Counted from the first letter of the stretch, positions 44,333 to 54,596 are shown. The stretch: DNA of 64,000 nucleotides from Oxalobacteraceae sp. CFBP 13730 (GCA_014841835.1 JACYUQ010000001.1:992001-1056000), one strand, 5' to 3'. Notes: generated by a model from the sequence alone, not told the origin. A program made the numbers and translations.

Positions 44333-45634
44333 ATGACGCACTTCGCGGTCGTGGCTCCGGCCCTGTATAGCCACTTCAACACGCTGATGGTGCTGGCGCG
44401 CGAACTCGTCACGCGCGGCCACCGCGTCACCTTCATCCATCGCCCGGACGCTGCCGCCTACGTCAAAGATGCGCGCGTCGGCTTTCACGCGATCGGTACG
44501 GCCACCCACCCGGCCGGCTCGCTGCCTGCGATGCTGGCGCGCGTGGCCAATCCCGGCAGCCCGCTGGGCCTGCGCCGCGTGATCCTCGACATGGCCGCCA
44601 GCACCGAAATGCTGTGCCGCGAACTGCCGGCCGCGCTGAAGGCGCTGCAGGTCGACTGCGTGCTGGCCGACCAGATGGAAGCGGCCGGCGGCATGGTCGC
44701 CGAAAGTATCGGCATGCCGTTCATCTCGATCGCGTGTGCCCTGCCCGTCAACCGCGAGCCAGGTATCCCGTTGCCGGTGATGCCGTTCGTGTACGAGGAC
44801 AGCGAGCGCGCCTTCAAGATCGTCGAAGGCAGCACGCGCGTGTATGACTGGATGATGGGCCCGCACCACCGCGCGATTGCGGCAGAGGCCCAACGTCTTG
44901 GTCTGCTACCGCGCAGCATGCTGCACGAATGCCTGTCGCCGCTGGCGCAGATCGCGCAGATCGTGCCAGGCTTCGATTTCCCGCGGCGCGAACTGCCGGC
45001 GCACTTTCACCATGTCGGGCCGCTGCATGCGGCCAATGTGGCGCCGGCTTTGAGCCCCGCAGAGCTGGCGCCGTTCCTGCCGCCGGCCTCCAGCACGCGC
45101 CCGTTCATCTACGCGTCGCTCGGCACCCTGGTGAGCGACCGCTACCCGCTCTTCAAGCGCATCGCCAAGGCCTGCAAGCAGCTCGATGCCGACCTGTTGA
45201 TCGCGCACTGCGGCGGCCTGAATGACGCGCAGGTGCGCGCGCTCGAAGCCATCGGCGCCACGCGCGTGCACGCTTACGTGCCACAACTGGCCGTGCTGGA
45301 ACGTGCCGACGCCATCGTCTCGCATGCGGGCGCGAACACCATCATGGAAGCGGTGGCAGCGCGCACGCCGATCCTGGCGCTGCCGATTGCCTTTGACCAC
45401 CCGGGCGGCGCCGCGCGCGTCGAGTACAGCGGCGTTGGCCTGCGCGCCTCGCCGCGCATGAGCAGTGTGGCCGACCTGGTGCGCAAGCTGCGCCGGCTGC
45501 TGGCCGAGCCGGATTTCGCTGCACGCATGGCGCCGCTGTCCGACGCGATCCGCGTTGCCGGCGGCGCGCCGCGCGCAACCGACATCATCGAGACCGCACT
45601 GCACCTGCCGACGGCGGTGGCCAGCCATGGATGA
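44333..45634 (+). CDS. crtX: Zeaxanthin glucosyltransferase
   Basis: This 433-residue glycosyltransferase of the UGT type (GT1) has an N-terminal acceptor domain (FAVVAPALYSHFNTLMVLAR) and a nucleotide-sugar binding region near the C-terminus (VSHAGANTIMEAVAARTPIL). By family and position it glucosylates zeaxanthin. It overlaps crtY by 8 bp. Confidence 0.9.
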   Translation: MTHFAVVAPALYSHFNTLMVLARELVTRGHRVTFIHRPDAAAYVKDARVGFHAIGTATHPAGSLPAMLARVANPGSPLGLRRVILDMAASTEMLCRELPAALKALQVDCVLADQMEAAGGMVAESIGMPFISIACALPVNREPGIPLPVMPFVYEDSERAFKIVEGSTRVYDWMMGPHHRAIAAEAQRLGLLPRSMLHECLSPLAQIAQIVPGFDFPRRELPAHFHHVGPLHAANVAPALSPAELAPFLPPASSTRPFIYASLGTLVSDRYPLFKRIAKACKQLDADLLIAHCGGLNDAQVRALEAIGATRVHAYVPQLAVLERADAIVSHAGANTIMEAVAARTPILALPIAFDHPGGAARVEYSGVGLRASPRMSSVADLVRKLRRLLAEPDFAARMAPLSDAIRVAGGAPRATDIIETALHLPTAVASHG

Positions 45635-46838
45635 GCGCAGCAATGATGACCGCACCAGCATCGACCACGACCTGATCCTGGTCGGTGGCGGCCTGGCCAA
45701 CAGCCTGATCGCCTGGCGCCTGCAGACCGAGCGCCCGGAACTACGCATCCTGCTGCTCGAGCAGGGCCGGCACCTTGGCGGCAACCATACCTGGTCATTC
45801 CACGACAGCGACCTGACTGCGGCCCAGCTGCGCTGGATCGCGCCGCTCATCTCGCACCGCTGGCCGGGCTACGACGTCGTCTTTCCCGAGCATGCACGCG
45901 CTTTGAATGGCGGCTACGCCAGCATTGCCTCGCATGATTTTGCGCGCACGATCGAAGCGGCACTCGGCCCGCTGCTGCGCACCGGCGTGCGGATCGACGT
46001 CGTCACACCGACCAGCGTGCGCCTGGCCGATGGCACGCTGCTGCATGCACACGCCGTCATCGACGGGCGCGGTCCCAGCGCCAGCCCGCACCTGGCGCTG
46101 GGCTACCAGACCTTTCTGGGCCAGGAAGTACGCCTGCACGCGCCGCACGGCTTGACGCAACCGGTGATCATGGACGCGAGCGTGGCCCAGCAAGGCGGTT
46201 ACCGCTTCGTCTACCTGCTGCCGTTCGGCCCCGACCGCGTACTGATCGAAGACACCCATTACGTCGACAGCGCCGTCTGGGAACCGGAGCGGCTGCGCGC
46301 CAACATCGCCGCCTACGCCGCCGGGCGCGGCTGGCAGATCCGCGACGTGCTGCGCGAAGAACAGGGCTCGTTGCCGATCGTGCTGGCCGGCGACTTCGAC
46401 CGCTTCTGGGATGCCCTCGATGGCCAGCCCACCGTCGGCCTGCGCGCCGGCCTGTTTCACCAGACGACCGGGTATTCGCTGCCGGTGGCCGTGCGCCTGG
46501 CCGAACGGATCGCCGCCCTGCCCGACCTGGCAGCGCCATTTGCGGCACAATCACTGTTTGCGGCGATCCGAAAAGAAGCGCGCGACGAATGGCAGCGCCA
46601 GGGCTTTTTCCGCATGCTCAACCGCATGCTGTTCATGGCCGGCAGCCCCGACCACCGCTGGCACGTGATGCAACGCTTTTACCGCCTGGGCGCGCCGATG
46701 ATCGCGCGCTTTTACGCCGGCCGCCTGACATTCGCCGACAAGCTGCGCCTGTTGACCGGCAAACCGCCGGTCCCGGTCATGGAAGCCTTCGTCGCCGTCC
46801 GCAAGACACAACCCCATCAGATCAGGAATCCCGAATGA
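45627..46838 (+). CDS. crtY: Lycopene beta-cyclase (CrtY type)
   Basis: This 403-residue flavoprotein cyclises lycopene ends to give beta-carotene. The N-terminal dinucleotide motif is LILVGGGLANSLIAWRL, followed by GGNHTWSFHDSD, a CrtY hallmark. The ATG at 45627, which overlaps the crtX stop, places the FAD motif at the normal distance; upstream codons belong to another frame of crtX. Confidence 0.93.
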   Translation: MDERSNDDRTSIDHDLILVGGGLANSLIAWRLQTERPELRILLLEQGRHLGGNHTWSFHDSDLTAAQLRWIAPLISHRWPGYDVVFPEHARALNGGYASIASHDFARTIEAALGPLLRTGVRIDVVTPTSVRLADGTLLHAHAVIDGRGPSASPHLALGYQTFLGQEVRLHAPHGLTQPVIMDASVAQQGGYRFVYLLPFGPDRVLIEDTHYVDSAVWEPERLRANIAAYAAGRGWQIRDVLREEQGSLPIVLAGDFDRFWDALDGQPTVGLRAGLFHQTTGYSLPVAVRLAERIAALPDLAAPFAAQSLFAAIRKEARDEWQRQGFFRMLNRMLFMAGSPDHRWHVMQRFYRLGAPMIARFYAGRLTFADKLRLLTGKPPVPVMEAFVAVRKTQPHQIRNPE

Positions 46839-48361
46839 ACCAGATGAAAATCGAACCCAAGCGCGCCGTCGTGATCGGCGCCGGCTTCGGTGGCCTGGCC
46901 CTGGCCATCCGGCTGCAGGCCGGCGGCACGCAGACCACCCTGCTCGAAAAACGCGACAAGCCGGGCGGCCGCGCCTACGTCTACGAAGACCAGGGTTTCA
47001 CGTTCGATGCCGGTCCGACCGTCATCACGGATCCGACCGCGATCGAAGAACTGTTCACGCTGTGCGGCAAGAAGATCGGCGACTACGTCGAGATGCTGCC
47101 GGTCACCCCGTTCTACCGCCTGTGCTGGGAAGACGGCACCTTCTTCGACTACGCGAACGACCAGGAAGCGCTCGACCGCCAGATCCATGCCCTCAATCCG
47201 GCTGACGTGGCCGGCTACCAGCGCTTTCTCGCCTATTCGAAAGCCGTGTTCGACGAGGGCTACCTGAAGCTGGGCGCCGTGCCGTTCCTGTCGTTCCGCG
47301 ACATGATCAACGCCGGCCCGAAGCTGGCGCGCCTCGAAGCATGGAAGAGCGTCTACAGCATGGTCTCGCGCTTCGTGAAGAACGAGCACCTGCGCCAGGC
47401 GTTCTCGTTCCATTCGCTGCTGGTCGGTGGTAACCCGTTTGCGACCAGCTCGATCTACACGCTGATCCACGCGCTGGAACGGCGCTGGGGCGTCTGGTTC
47501 CCGCGCGGCGGCACCGGTGCGCTCGTCAATGGTCTCGTGCGCCTGTTCCAGGACATGGGCGGCAAGATCGAGCTGAACGCCCCCGTGGCGCGCATCGAAA
47601 CCGTCGGCAACCTGGCCAGCGGCGTGCGGCTGGAAGACGGCCGCTGGTTCCCGGCCGACGCCGTCGCCTCGAATGCCGACGTCGTGCACACCTACGCCAA
47701 TCTGCTGAGCAACCACGGTCGCGGCAGCAGCCAGGGCGAAACGCTGCGAAAGAAGCGCTGGAGCAATTCGCTGTTCGTGATCTATTTTGGTCTGAACAAG
47801 CACCATGAGCAGCTGCAGCACCATACGGTCTGCTTTGGCGCGCGCTACAAGGATCTGATCACCGAGATCTTCAAGAGCGACAAGCTGGCCGACGACTTTT
47901 CGCTGTACCTGCACGCGCCGTGCGTGACCGACCCGTCGCTCGCGCCACCGGGCTGCGGCAGCCACTACGTGCTGGCGCCGGTGCCGCATCTGGGCAATGC
48001 GCCGATCGACTGGGACGTCGAAGGGCCGCGCTACCGCGACCGCATCTTCGACTACCTCGAGAAGCGCTACATGCCGGGGCTGCGCAGCCAGCTGGTCACG
48101 AGCCGCATCTTCACGCCGAACGACTTCCGCGACGAGCTCAATGCGCACGTGGGTTCGGCCTTCTCGCTCGAGCCGATCCTGACGCAAAGCGCCTGGTTCC
48201 GCCCGCACAACCGCGACGCCGAACTGCCGAACCTGTACCTGGTTGGCGCCGGCACCCACCCTGGCGCGGGCGTGCCGGGCGTGATCGGTTCGGCCAAGGC
48301 CACGGCCGGCCTGATGCTCGAAGGTGTCAACGCGGGAGCGCATGCCGGAGGGCTGCGATGA
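46835..48361 (+). CDS. crtI: Phytoene desaturase (lycopene-forming)
   Basis: This 508-residue FAD enzyme desaturates phytoene to lycopene. Motifs are VVIGAGFGGLALAIRL near the N-terminus and GAGTHPGAGVPGVIGSAK at the C-terminus. It overlaps crtY and crtB by ATGA at both ends, so the three are translationally coupled. Confidence 0.96.
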   Translation: MNQMKIEPKRAVVIGAGFGGLALAIRLQAGGTQTTLLEKRDKPGGRAYVYEDQGFTFDAGPTVITDPTAIEELFTLCGKKIGDYVEMLPVTPFYRLCWEDGTFFDYANDQEALDRQIHALNPADVAGYQRFLAYSKAVFDEGYLKLGAVPFLSFRDMINAGPKLARLEAWKSVYSMVSRFVKNEHLRQAFSFHSLLVGGNPFATSSIYTLIHALERRWGVWFPRGGTGALVNGLVRLFQDMGGKIELNAPVARIETVGNLASGVRLEDGRWFPADAVASNADVVHTYANLLSNHGRGSSQGETLRKKRWSNSLFVIYFGLNKHHEQLQHHTVCFGARYKDLITEIFKSDKLADDFSLYLHAPCVTDPSLAPPGCGSHYVLAPVPHLGNAPIDWDVEGPRYRDRIFDYLEKRYMPGLRSQLVTSRIFTPNDFRDELNAHVGSAFSLEPILTQSAWFRPHNRDAELPNLYLVGAGTHPGAGVPGVIGSAKATAGLMLEGVNAGAHAGGLR

Positions 48362-49353
48362 CGACAGAGGCTGGCCAGAACCTGATGGCGCACGCGACCC
48401 AGACCATCGAGGTCGGGTCGAAGAGCTTTGCAGCGGCCGCCAAGCTGTTCCCGCCGGCCACGCGGCGCGCCGTGCTGATGCTGTATGCGTGGTGCCGCCA
48501 CTGTGACGATGTCGTCGATGGCCAGGAACTGGGCTTTGCCAGTGCCCCGGTGGCGCAGGCCACGCACAATGCACCGTTCGAACTCGACCGGCTGTACGAC
48601 AACACCCGCCGTGCCTATGAGGGCGAGCCGATGCGCGATCCGGCGTTTGCCGCGTTCCAGGAAGTGGCCCTGGGCCACGCGATCGCGCCGCGCTATGCGT
48701 ATGACCACTTGGCCGGCTTTGCGATGGACGTCAACGAGGCGCGCTACCGCACGATCGACGACACGCTGCGCTACTGCTACCACGTGGCCGGCGTCGTCGG
48801 CCTGATGATGGCGTCGATCATGGGCGCACGCGACGAGGCGGTGCTCGACCGGGCCTGCGATCTGGGGCTGGCGTTCCAGCTGACGAATATCGCGCGCGAC
48901 ATCATCGACGACGCGGCCATCGGTCGCTGCTATGTGCCCGACGCGTGGCTGATCGAGGCCGGTATCCAGCCGGACCTGGTTGCGCTGCCGCGCCACCGCG
49001 CCGCGCTGGCAACAGTGGCCGCGCGCCTGGTGGACCATGCGGAGCCATACTACGCGTCGGCGTCGATCGGTCTGGCGGCGTTGCCGCTGCGCTCGGCGTG
49101 GGCGATTGCCACGGCGCGCAATGTGTATCGGCAGATCGGGGTGGAAGTGAAACGGCGCGGACCGCGCGCGTGGGACAAGCGGGTCGGCACGTCGAAGGCG
49201 ACCAAGCTGCGCCTGCTCGCGCTGGGCGGGCTGCAGGCGCTGGCCTCGCGTTTTGGGTCTAGTCGCGAGCTGCCGGTGCGGCGTGGTCTGTGGCAGCGGC
49301 CTGGCCGCGCGGACCCCGCAGCTGGTTCTGCTGGGCCTGCAACTGCTGCTTGA
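48358..49353 (+). CDS. crtB: 15-cis-phytoene synthase
   Basis: This 331-residue squalene/phytoene synthase family enzyme condenses two GGPP to phytoene. The two acidic motifs are RHCDDVVDG and NIARDIIDDA. The last 30 residues (rich in Pro, Gly and Ala) read through DNA antisense to the end of crtZ. They may be a non-conserved tail. Confidence 0.95.
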   Translation: MTTEAGQNLMAHATQTIEVGSKSFAAAAKLFPPATRRAVLMLYAWCRHCDDVVDGQELGFASAPVAQATHNAPFELDRLYDNTRRAYEGEPMRDPAFAAFQEVALGHAIAPRYAYDHLAGFAMDVNEARYRTIDDTLRYCYHVAGVVGLMMASIMGARDEAVLDRACDLGLAFQLTNIARDIIDDAAIGRCYVPDAWLIEAGIQPDLVALPRHRAALATVAARLVDHAEPYYASASIGLAALPLRSAWAIATARNVYRQIGVEVKRRGPRAWDKRVGTSKATKLRLLALGGLQALASRFGSSRELPVRRGLWQRPGRADPAAGSAGPATAA

Positions 49354-49783
49354 GTTTGGTGACGGGCGGCGCGTACAGGAAGCCGAACGACACGGCGCCC
49401 TCTTTGCCCTCGACCGCATGGTGCATGCGGTGGGCCTGGTACAGGCGCTTGAAGTAGCCGCTGCGCGGCACGTAGCGGAACGGCCAGCGCTGGTGTACCA
49501 GACCATCGTGGGCGATGAAGTACAGCAGGCCGTAGCCGGTCATGCCGGCGCCGATCCATTCGATGCGCCCGTAACCGCGCGTGCCGAACCATATCAGGGC
49601 GATGGCGATGCCGGCAAACACGACGGCGTACAGGTCGTTCTTTTCGAACCAGCCCGTGCGCGGCTCGTGGTGCGAGCGGTGCCAGCCCCAGCCGAAGCCG
49701 TGCATGATGTACTTGTGCGCGACGATGGAAAACAATTCCATGAAGGCGATGGTGGCGATAACGATGAGCGCGTTGAGCAGCAT
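49259..49783 (-). CDS. crtZ: Beta-carotene hydroxylase
   Basis: This 174-residue membrane di-iron hydroxylase turns beta-carotene into zeaxanthin. Histidine boxes are HKYIMH, HRSHH, HDGLVH and HRMHH. The ATG at 49783 puts a membrane helix directly at the N-terminus and gives the usual length. Longer in-frame starts add a Pro-rich stretch. The gene is convergent with crtB and overlaps its 3' end by 95 bp. Confidence 0.93.
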   Translation of the reverse strand: MLLNALIVIATIAFMELFSIVAHKYIMHGFGWGWHRSHHEPRTGWFEKNDLYAVVFAGIAIALIWFGTRGYGRIEWIGAGMTGYGLLYFIAHDGLVHQRWPFRYVPRSGYFKRLYQAHRMHHAVEGKEGAVSFGFLYAPPVTKLKQQLQAQQNQLRGPRGQAAATDHAAPAARD

Positions 49784-49935
49784 AATGAAGTAAGCGCCTT
49801 GATGGGGTGGCGGGCATGGAAGCGGATGCCGATAGCCTAACATGCGACCGCCGCGCACGGTAGCAGGACGGTTGCGCAGCCATGGCGGCAGGCGGTCAAA
49901 CACGATACACCAACAATTGGATCATTGGAGAATAC

Positions 49936-50349
49936 ATGCAATCGACTTTCCGTACCCTGCTGCTCGCAGCAGCATTCTGCGCCGCAGGCAGCGCCTCTGC
50001 CGCATCGATCGAAGTACGCGTCCAGGGCGTCACGGCCAAGGGCAAGGTACTCGTCGCCGTGTGCGACAAGACGACCTTCCTGAAGGATTGCGCGTATTCC
50101 GGCTCGGCCCCGGCCAAGGCAGGCGAAACGGTCGTCACGGTTGACGGCGTACCGGCCGGTTCGTGGGCCGTGCTGTCGTATCAGGACGAGAACGACAACG
50201 GCAAGCTCGATCGCAACGTGCTGGGCATCCCGAAAGAGCCGTACGCATTCAGCCGCGATGCCCGGGGCCGTTTCGGTCCGCCGAGCTTCGAGGAAGCCGC
50301 ATTCGAGCTGCGTGACGAGAAAGCCGTCACCACGATCAAGCTGCGGTAA
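49936..50349 (+). CDS. Periplasmic DUF2141 protein
   Basis: This 137-residue protein has a signal peptide ending SASAAS and a DUF2141 beta-sandwich pattern with YQDENDNGKLDRN and a C-terminal GPPSFEEAAFEL. Function is unknown. The acidic loop resembles a calcium-binding loop. GGAG lies 6 bp before the ATG. Confidence 0.85.
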   Translation: MQSTFRTLLLAAAFCAAGSASAASIEVRVQGVTAKGKVLVAVCDKTTFLKDCAYSGSAPAKAGETVVTVDGVPAGSWAVLSYQDENDNGKLDRNVLGIPKEPYAFSRDARGRFGPPSFEEAAFELRDEKAVTTIKLR

Positions 50350-50360
50350 TCCACCACCGC

Positions 50361-50500
50361 GTCGTTCCCGCGAAGGCAGAAATCCACACCAGCGTCGTTC
50401 CCGCGAAGGCGGGAACCCAAGTGTGCACGCGGGGCCACTATCAATTGCACCCCTGGCTGCGCTGATGACCTGGGTCCCCGCCTGCGCGGGAACGACGGTC
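50361..50500. repeat. Palindromic repeat cluster, same family as 14.1 and 34.4 kb
   Basis: Two left arms (CGTTCCCGCGAAGGCAGAA, imperfect, and CGTTCCCGCGAAGGCGGGAA) and one right arm (GGTCCCCGCCTGCGCGGGAA) lie between the convergent DUF2141 and pyroglutamyl peptidase genes. The extra left arm shows a partial duplication. Confidence 0.8.
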
Positions 50501-50511
50501 TTCAGGACGAG

Positions 50512-51165
50512 TTAGTGCGTCGCGCCGCCTGCTTCGCGCAGGTCGGTGTCGACGCCGAGCGTGACTTCCACCGCCAGCTTGACCCCGGCGATGATGTCTT
50601 CCAGCGCCATCGACGGTGGCGCGTCAAGCCGCGCGGCCGCTTGCTCCGGCAGGAATGGCACGTGGATGAAGCCCGCCTTGATCGGCTGCGGCTGGGTTAC
50701 CGCGTGGTGCATCAGCCCATAGAACACATGGTTACAGACGAACGTGCCGGCCGTCTGCGAGACCCCCGCCACCAGCCCCCGTGCGCGCAGCGCATGCACG
50801 ATCGCCTTGATCGGCAGCGTCGAGAAATACGCGGCCGGGCCATCGGCCACAATCGCCGTATCGACCGGCTGCTGCCCGCCGTTGTCCAGGATCGACGCAT
50901 CGTCGACATTGATCGCCACCCGCTCGACCGAGATATCCGGGCGCCCGCCCGCCTGCCCGACCGCGATGACGACGTCCGGATGCAGCTCGTCGATCAGCGC
51001 CGTCAGGTCCTCGATGGCATCGCCGAACACGCACGGCAACTGGCGCACCTCGACCTGGAAACCGTCGCCCTGCCAGCCTTCCAGCGAGCGCACAGCCTCC
51101 CAGGCCGGATTGATGGTGGCGCCATTGAACGGCTCGAAGCCCGTCAGCAACACAGTCTTGATCAT
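50512..51165 (-). CDS. pcp: Pyrrolidone-carboxylate peptidase (pyroglutamyl peptidase I)
   Basis: This 217-residue cysteine peptidase of family C15 removes N-terminal pyroglutamate. Signatures are [34 protein letters not shown] (active Glu region), [14 protein letters not shown] with the catalytic Cys, and [10 protein letters not shown] with the His. It starts within the stop of the DUF979 gene (TGATG), so it is the last gene of a three-gene operon. Confidence 0.95.
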   Translation of the reverse strand: MIKTVLLTGFEPFNGATINPAWEAVRSLEGWQGDGFQVEVRQLPCVFGDAIEDLTALIDELHPDVVIAVGQAGGRPDISVERVAINVDDASILDNGGQQPVDTAIVADGPAAYFSTLPIKAIVHALRARGLVAGVSQTAGTFVCNHVFYGLMHHAVTQPQPIKAGFIHVPFLPEQAAARLDAPPSMALEDIIAGVKLAVEVTLGVDTDLREAGGATH

Positions 51166-52121
51166 CACAGGTTCATCAAAAAGTAGAGCAGGAAGATATT
51201 CGCCACCAGGATCGGCAGCGCACTCGGGATCTGGGCCCGGATCACGGCGTTCTTGTCGGGCAGTTCCAGCAGCGCCGCCGGCACGATATTGAAGTTGGCC
51301 GCCATCGGCGTCATCAGGGTACCGCAATACGCGCTGAACATGCCGATCGCCGCCATCACGGCCGGGTTGGCGCCGTACACGCCCACCAGCACCGGAATAC
51401 CCACACCGCCCGCCATGACGGGGAACGCGGCAAAGCCGTTGCCCATCACGATCGTAAATAGCGCCATGCCGAGGCAGTACACGGCCACCGCGATGAACGC
51501 CGAATCCAGCCCGATATAGGTCGTCGTCAGGTGCGCGACCGCCTTGCCCACCCCTGCTTCGGAAAACAGCAGGCCCAGCACCGCCAGGATGTGCGGCAGC
51601 ACGACGGCCCAGCTCATGGCATCGACCAGGCGGCGCGCTTCGCGCACGCCCTGCAGCGGCGTGGCGCGCGTGAGCCAGCACGCGGCGATCAGCGCCACGA
51701 CCGCCCCGCAGCCCATGCTGACAATCGTGATGTGGGCCGGATCGAGCAGCGGCAGGCCGCCCAGCTGCACGTCTTTCAGTAAAGTCGCGCCGATGACGGT
51801 CACCAGCGGCAGCAGCAGCGCCGGGATGAACAGGCGGTTGCCCAGCCGCGCGGCGCTGGCCTGGCGCGCTTCCGGCGCCAGCGCCTTGGGCTGGCCGGCC
51901 TTGACGCCGCCAAAGCCGGCCAGCAGCGCCATGCCGATCATCAGGGCGCCGACCGCCGCCAGCGGCAGCGCTTCGCCCGCCAGGTACAGCAGCGCGTACA
52001 GGCCCCAGAACAGGGCCGTCGTGACCCGGCGCGGATTGCTGCGGTCCACCAGGTTCATGATGGCCACGGCCGCCAGCAGCAGGCCGACGAGGATGTAGAA
52101 GTGATCGATCGACAGCGTCAT
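51165..52121 (-). CDS. DUF979 membrane protein, possible 5-oxoproline transporter subunit
   Basis: This 318-residue protein is hydrophobic throughout, with about nine potential membrane segments, and matches DUF979. It overlaps the DUF969 gene by ATGA and is followed by pcp. Conserved linkage of DUF969, DUF979 and pyroglutamyl peptidase suggests a transporter for 5-oxoproline or pyroglutamyl peptides; this is inference. Confidence 0.85.
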   Translation of the reverse strand: MTLSIDHFYILVGLLLAAVAIMNLVDRSNPRRVTTALFWGLYALLYLAGEALPLAAVGALMIGMALLAGFGGVKAGQPKALAPEARQASAARLGNRLFIPALLLPLVTVIGATLLKDVQLGGLPLLDPAHITIVSMGCGAVVALIAACWLTRATPLQGVREARRLVDAMSWAVVLPHILAVLGLLFSEAGVGKAVAHLTTTYIGLDSAFIAVAVYCLGMALFTIVMGNGFAAFPVMAGGVGIPVLVGVYGANPAVMAAIGMFSAYCGTLMTPMAANFNIVPAALLELPDKNAVIRAQIPSALPILVANIFLLYFLMNL

Positions 52122-52822
52122 GCGGCGCCCTTCTCGTCCAGCACGGCGCGGGCAATCTCGGCATCCAGGCGGCGCAGGTTCCAGGCGTGGATGACGAACG
52201 CCGTGATCGCCGTCGGGATGCCCCACAGCGCGATGTGCAGCGGATCGACCTCGATGCCTTCGGCTTGCAGGATCGTGTGCATCAGGACGATGGCGCCGAA
52301 CGCGACAAAGATGTCTTCGCCGAAGAACAGGCCAATATTGTCGGTGGCTGCCGACATCGCCCGGATGCGGTAACGGATGCGCTGTGGTAGCGGGCCGTGC
52401 TGCGCTTCGGCAGCCGCTTCGGCCATCGGCGCGACCAGCGGGCGCACCATCGTCGGATGGCCGCCCAGGCTGGTCAGGCCCAGCGCCGCCGTGCTCTCGC
52501 GCGCGAACAGGTAGACGATCAACAGGCGCCCGGCGGTAGCCGAGCGCACCTTGCCAATGGCGGCCTGGGCGCGGTCACGCAGGCCGAAGCGCTCAAGCAG
52601 GCCGATGGCGGCCAGCGGCAGCAGCAGGATCAGTGGCAGGTTGCGGGTCTTGATGAAGGCGGCGCCGAGCGTTTCGAGCAGCGTTATGACCGACATCGCC
52701 GCAGCAACCCCGGTCACACCGCAGGCGGCAACGGCCACCAGCACTGGATTGGCGCGCAGCACAAACCCCACCACGATGACGACCACGCCGAGCAGTGGCC
52801 ACAGATTCACAGCAGATTGCAT
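52118..52822 (-). CDS. DUF969 membrane protein, probable partner of DUF979
   Basis: This 234-residue protein matches DUF969, with several membrane segments ([20 protein letters not shown] at the N-terminus) and the conserved [19 protein letters not shown]. It is the first gene of the DUF969-DUF979-pcp operon. The two membrane proteins probably form one complex. Confidence 0.85.
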   Translation of the reverse strand: MQSAVNLWPLLGVVVIVVGFVLRANPVLVAVAACGVTGVAAAMSVITLLETLGAAFIKTRNLPLILLLPLAAIGLLERFGLRDRAQAAIGKVRSATAGRLLIVYLFARESTAALGLTSLGGHPTMVRPLVAPMAEAAAEAQHGPLPQRIRYRIRAMSAATDNIGLFFGEDIFVAFGAIVLMHTILQAEGIEVDPLHIALWGIPTAITAFVIHAWNLRRLDAEIARAVLDEKGAA

Positions 52823-52898
52823 TGCATTCCCCGGCGGTGATAAACGCGGGCAATCTTACCCGATGTTCATGGGGCGCCGAGGCGAATGTCCGACAGGA

Positions 52899-53201
52899 TC
52901 AGCCCGGCCGGACGGGATTGGTCGCCAGGTCACCGACGACCGTATTCCACTGTCGCACGTGGAAGGCGCGCACGAGGCCATTGAACACGTACGGATCGCG
53001 CGCCGCGAACAGCTGCACCGTCTCTGCGGTCTCGCAGTCGAACACCAGGACCGCCTTGTCGGCCGGTTCGGCCATGGCGCCGGCAAGAATCAGCTCGCCA
53101 CGCTCCTGCGCTTCCCATGCCAGCGCCAGGTGGGCGTCGCGAAACTCACCGCGGCGTTCGAGATAGTCGGGGGCCAGATCATAGGTCAGAAGAAAATGCA
53201 C
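52899..53201 (-). CDS. YciI family protein
   Basis: This 100-residue protein matches YciI-type dimeric ferredoxin-like proteins (FLLTYDLAPDYLERRGEFRD, then GELILAGAMAEP). The GTG at 53201 with GGAG upstream gives the usual length; an ATG 93 bp earlier adds an unlikely N-terminus. Function is not established. Confidence 0.82.
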   Translation of the reverse strand: MHFLLTYDLAPDYLERRGEFRDAHLALAWEAQERGELILAGAMAEPADKAVLVFDCETAETVQLFAARDPYVFNGLVRAFHVRQWNTVVGDLATNPVRPG

Positions 53202-53412
53202 GAAGACTCCAGGAGATGGCGCGAGGCCGGGTGCATCAATCCTACCGGAAAGCCGGGGCAGGAGTGCAAGTATGCCGTCCGGCATCGCTACCATGGGGCA
53301 GGCTCATCCATGTTGGAATAAAACAACTTTTTAGGCTGACAAACCGTCATGGAACATGCATAGAAGAATGCCTCTAAGAACAAAACTCGACGGCAGGCGT
53401 AGACTTGGAAGC

Positions 53413-54351
53413 ATGGACACCTCGAAAAAAATGGCGGCGGGACTTACCGGACTGGCCAGCATGCTGTGGCTGGGCCTGACCGCTGCCGTCGCGGCCAACC
53501 AGCGCCGCCTCGTGTTCAATCCAACGCTCGTGCGCGAAGTCAAAAGTCCCCGTTCGAGCGGCCACCGTACCCGCCCTGTCGTCTTGCGCGCGAAAGACGG
53601 CACGCGCCTGGCTGGCTGGCTGATGACGCCCGTCATTCCCGGCCCGCGCCCGGCCGTGCTGTATTTCGGCGGGCGCTCCGAAGAAGTGTCGTGGGTCGCG
53701 CGCGACGCCGGCAAGCTGTTCCCCAACATGACCGTGCTGGCGATGAATTACCGCGGCTATGGCGACTCGCAAGGCATCCCGGCCGAGATCCACATGATCG
53801 AGGATGGCGCCCTGCTCTACGACTGGCTGGCCACCCGCGGCCAGGTCGACCCGCAGCGCATCGCCGTGGTCGGCCGCAGCCTGGGCTCCGGCGTCGCCGT
53901 ACAGGTGGCCCGCGAACGCCCCGCGCATTCGGTCGTGCTTATCACGCCGTACGACTCGATCCTGGCGATTGCCAAGCGGCGCTTTCGCGTGATGCCCATC
54001 GAGTACATGCTGCGCCACCGTTTTGAGTCGATCAAGTACGCACCGATGCTCAAGGCGCCCACCTACGTGCTGCGCGCCGCCAGCGACGACGTCGTGCCCC
54101 ACTTCCACACCGACCTCCTGGTGGCCAAGCTGGGCGCGCTGGTGGCCGACGAGGTGGTGCCGGATTCCGACCACATGACCATCCCGTACCTGGAAGCGAC
54201 GCACGCCATGGTCGCCGGTTTCCTCACGCGCCAGTTCAATCAACCGGTGACGCCGGCCGCTGCGGCCGCCGTGGCCGATGCCGTGGCGAATGCCACGCCA
54301 CCCGTCGAAACGACGGCGACAGCGCCCGATCTGGCCCTCGCCGCAAAATAA
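53413..54351 (+). CDS. Alpha/beta hydrolase with N-terminal membrane anchor
   Basis: This 312-residue protein has an N-terminal hydrophobic segment (GLASMLWLGLTAAVAANQ) and a serine hydrolase fold (nucleophile in VVGRSLGSGVAV; MNYRGYGDSQG strand; acid near ASDDVVPH; His in DSDHMT). It resembles the BEM46/YfhR group. GGAAG precedes the ATG. Substrate is unknown. Confidence 0.88.
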   Translation: MDTSKKMAAGLTGLASMLWLGLTAAVAANQRRLVFNPTLVREVKSPRSSGHRTRPVVLRAKDGTRLAGWLMTPVIPGPRPAVLYFGGRSEEVSWVARDAGKLFPNMTVLAMNYRGYGDSQGIPAEIHMIEDGALLYDWLATRGQVDPQRIAVVGRSLGSGVAVQVARERPAHSVVLITPYDSILAIAKRRFRVMPIEYMLRHRFESIKYAPMLKAPTYVLRAASDDVVPHFHTDLLVAKLGALVADEVVPDSDHMTIPYLEATHAMVAGFLTRQFNQPVTPAAAAAVADAVANATPPVETTATAPDLALAAK

Positions 54352-54596
54352 TCGCCGAATTTGTCAGCATTTATATTTCCAGTGAATAAATTGGGAAGTA
54401 AAATCGTATTTGTCATCAACTTGCAGCTTGATGCATATTTGACAGCTTGTGCCCGAAGGGCGCGGGCCTGGCCCCAACGACCCTCCCCAGATACAAACCG
54501 TAACCACTTGCACGGCGCCGTGCTGCGACAATCGCGCAGCCGATCCCATCGCAAGGCATGCGGCGGGTACAATATCGCTATTCCAGGAGCTCAACC

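Noticed and set aside
49264..49353. crtB C-terminal tail as a functional extension
   Set aside because: About 30 residues of Pro/Gly/Ala antisense to crtZ; more likely read-out of the overlap than a conserved domain, so not proposed as a feature.
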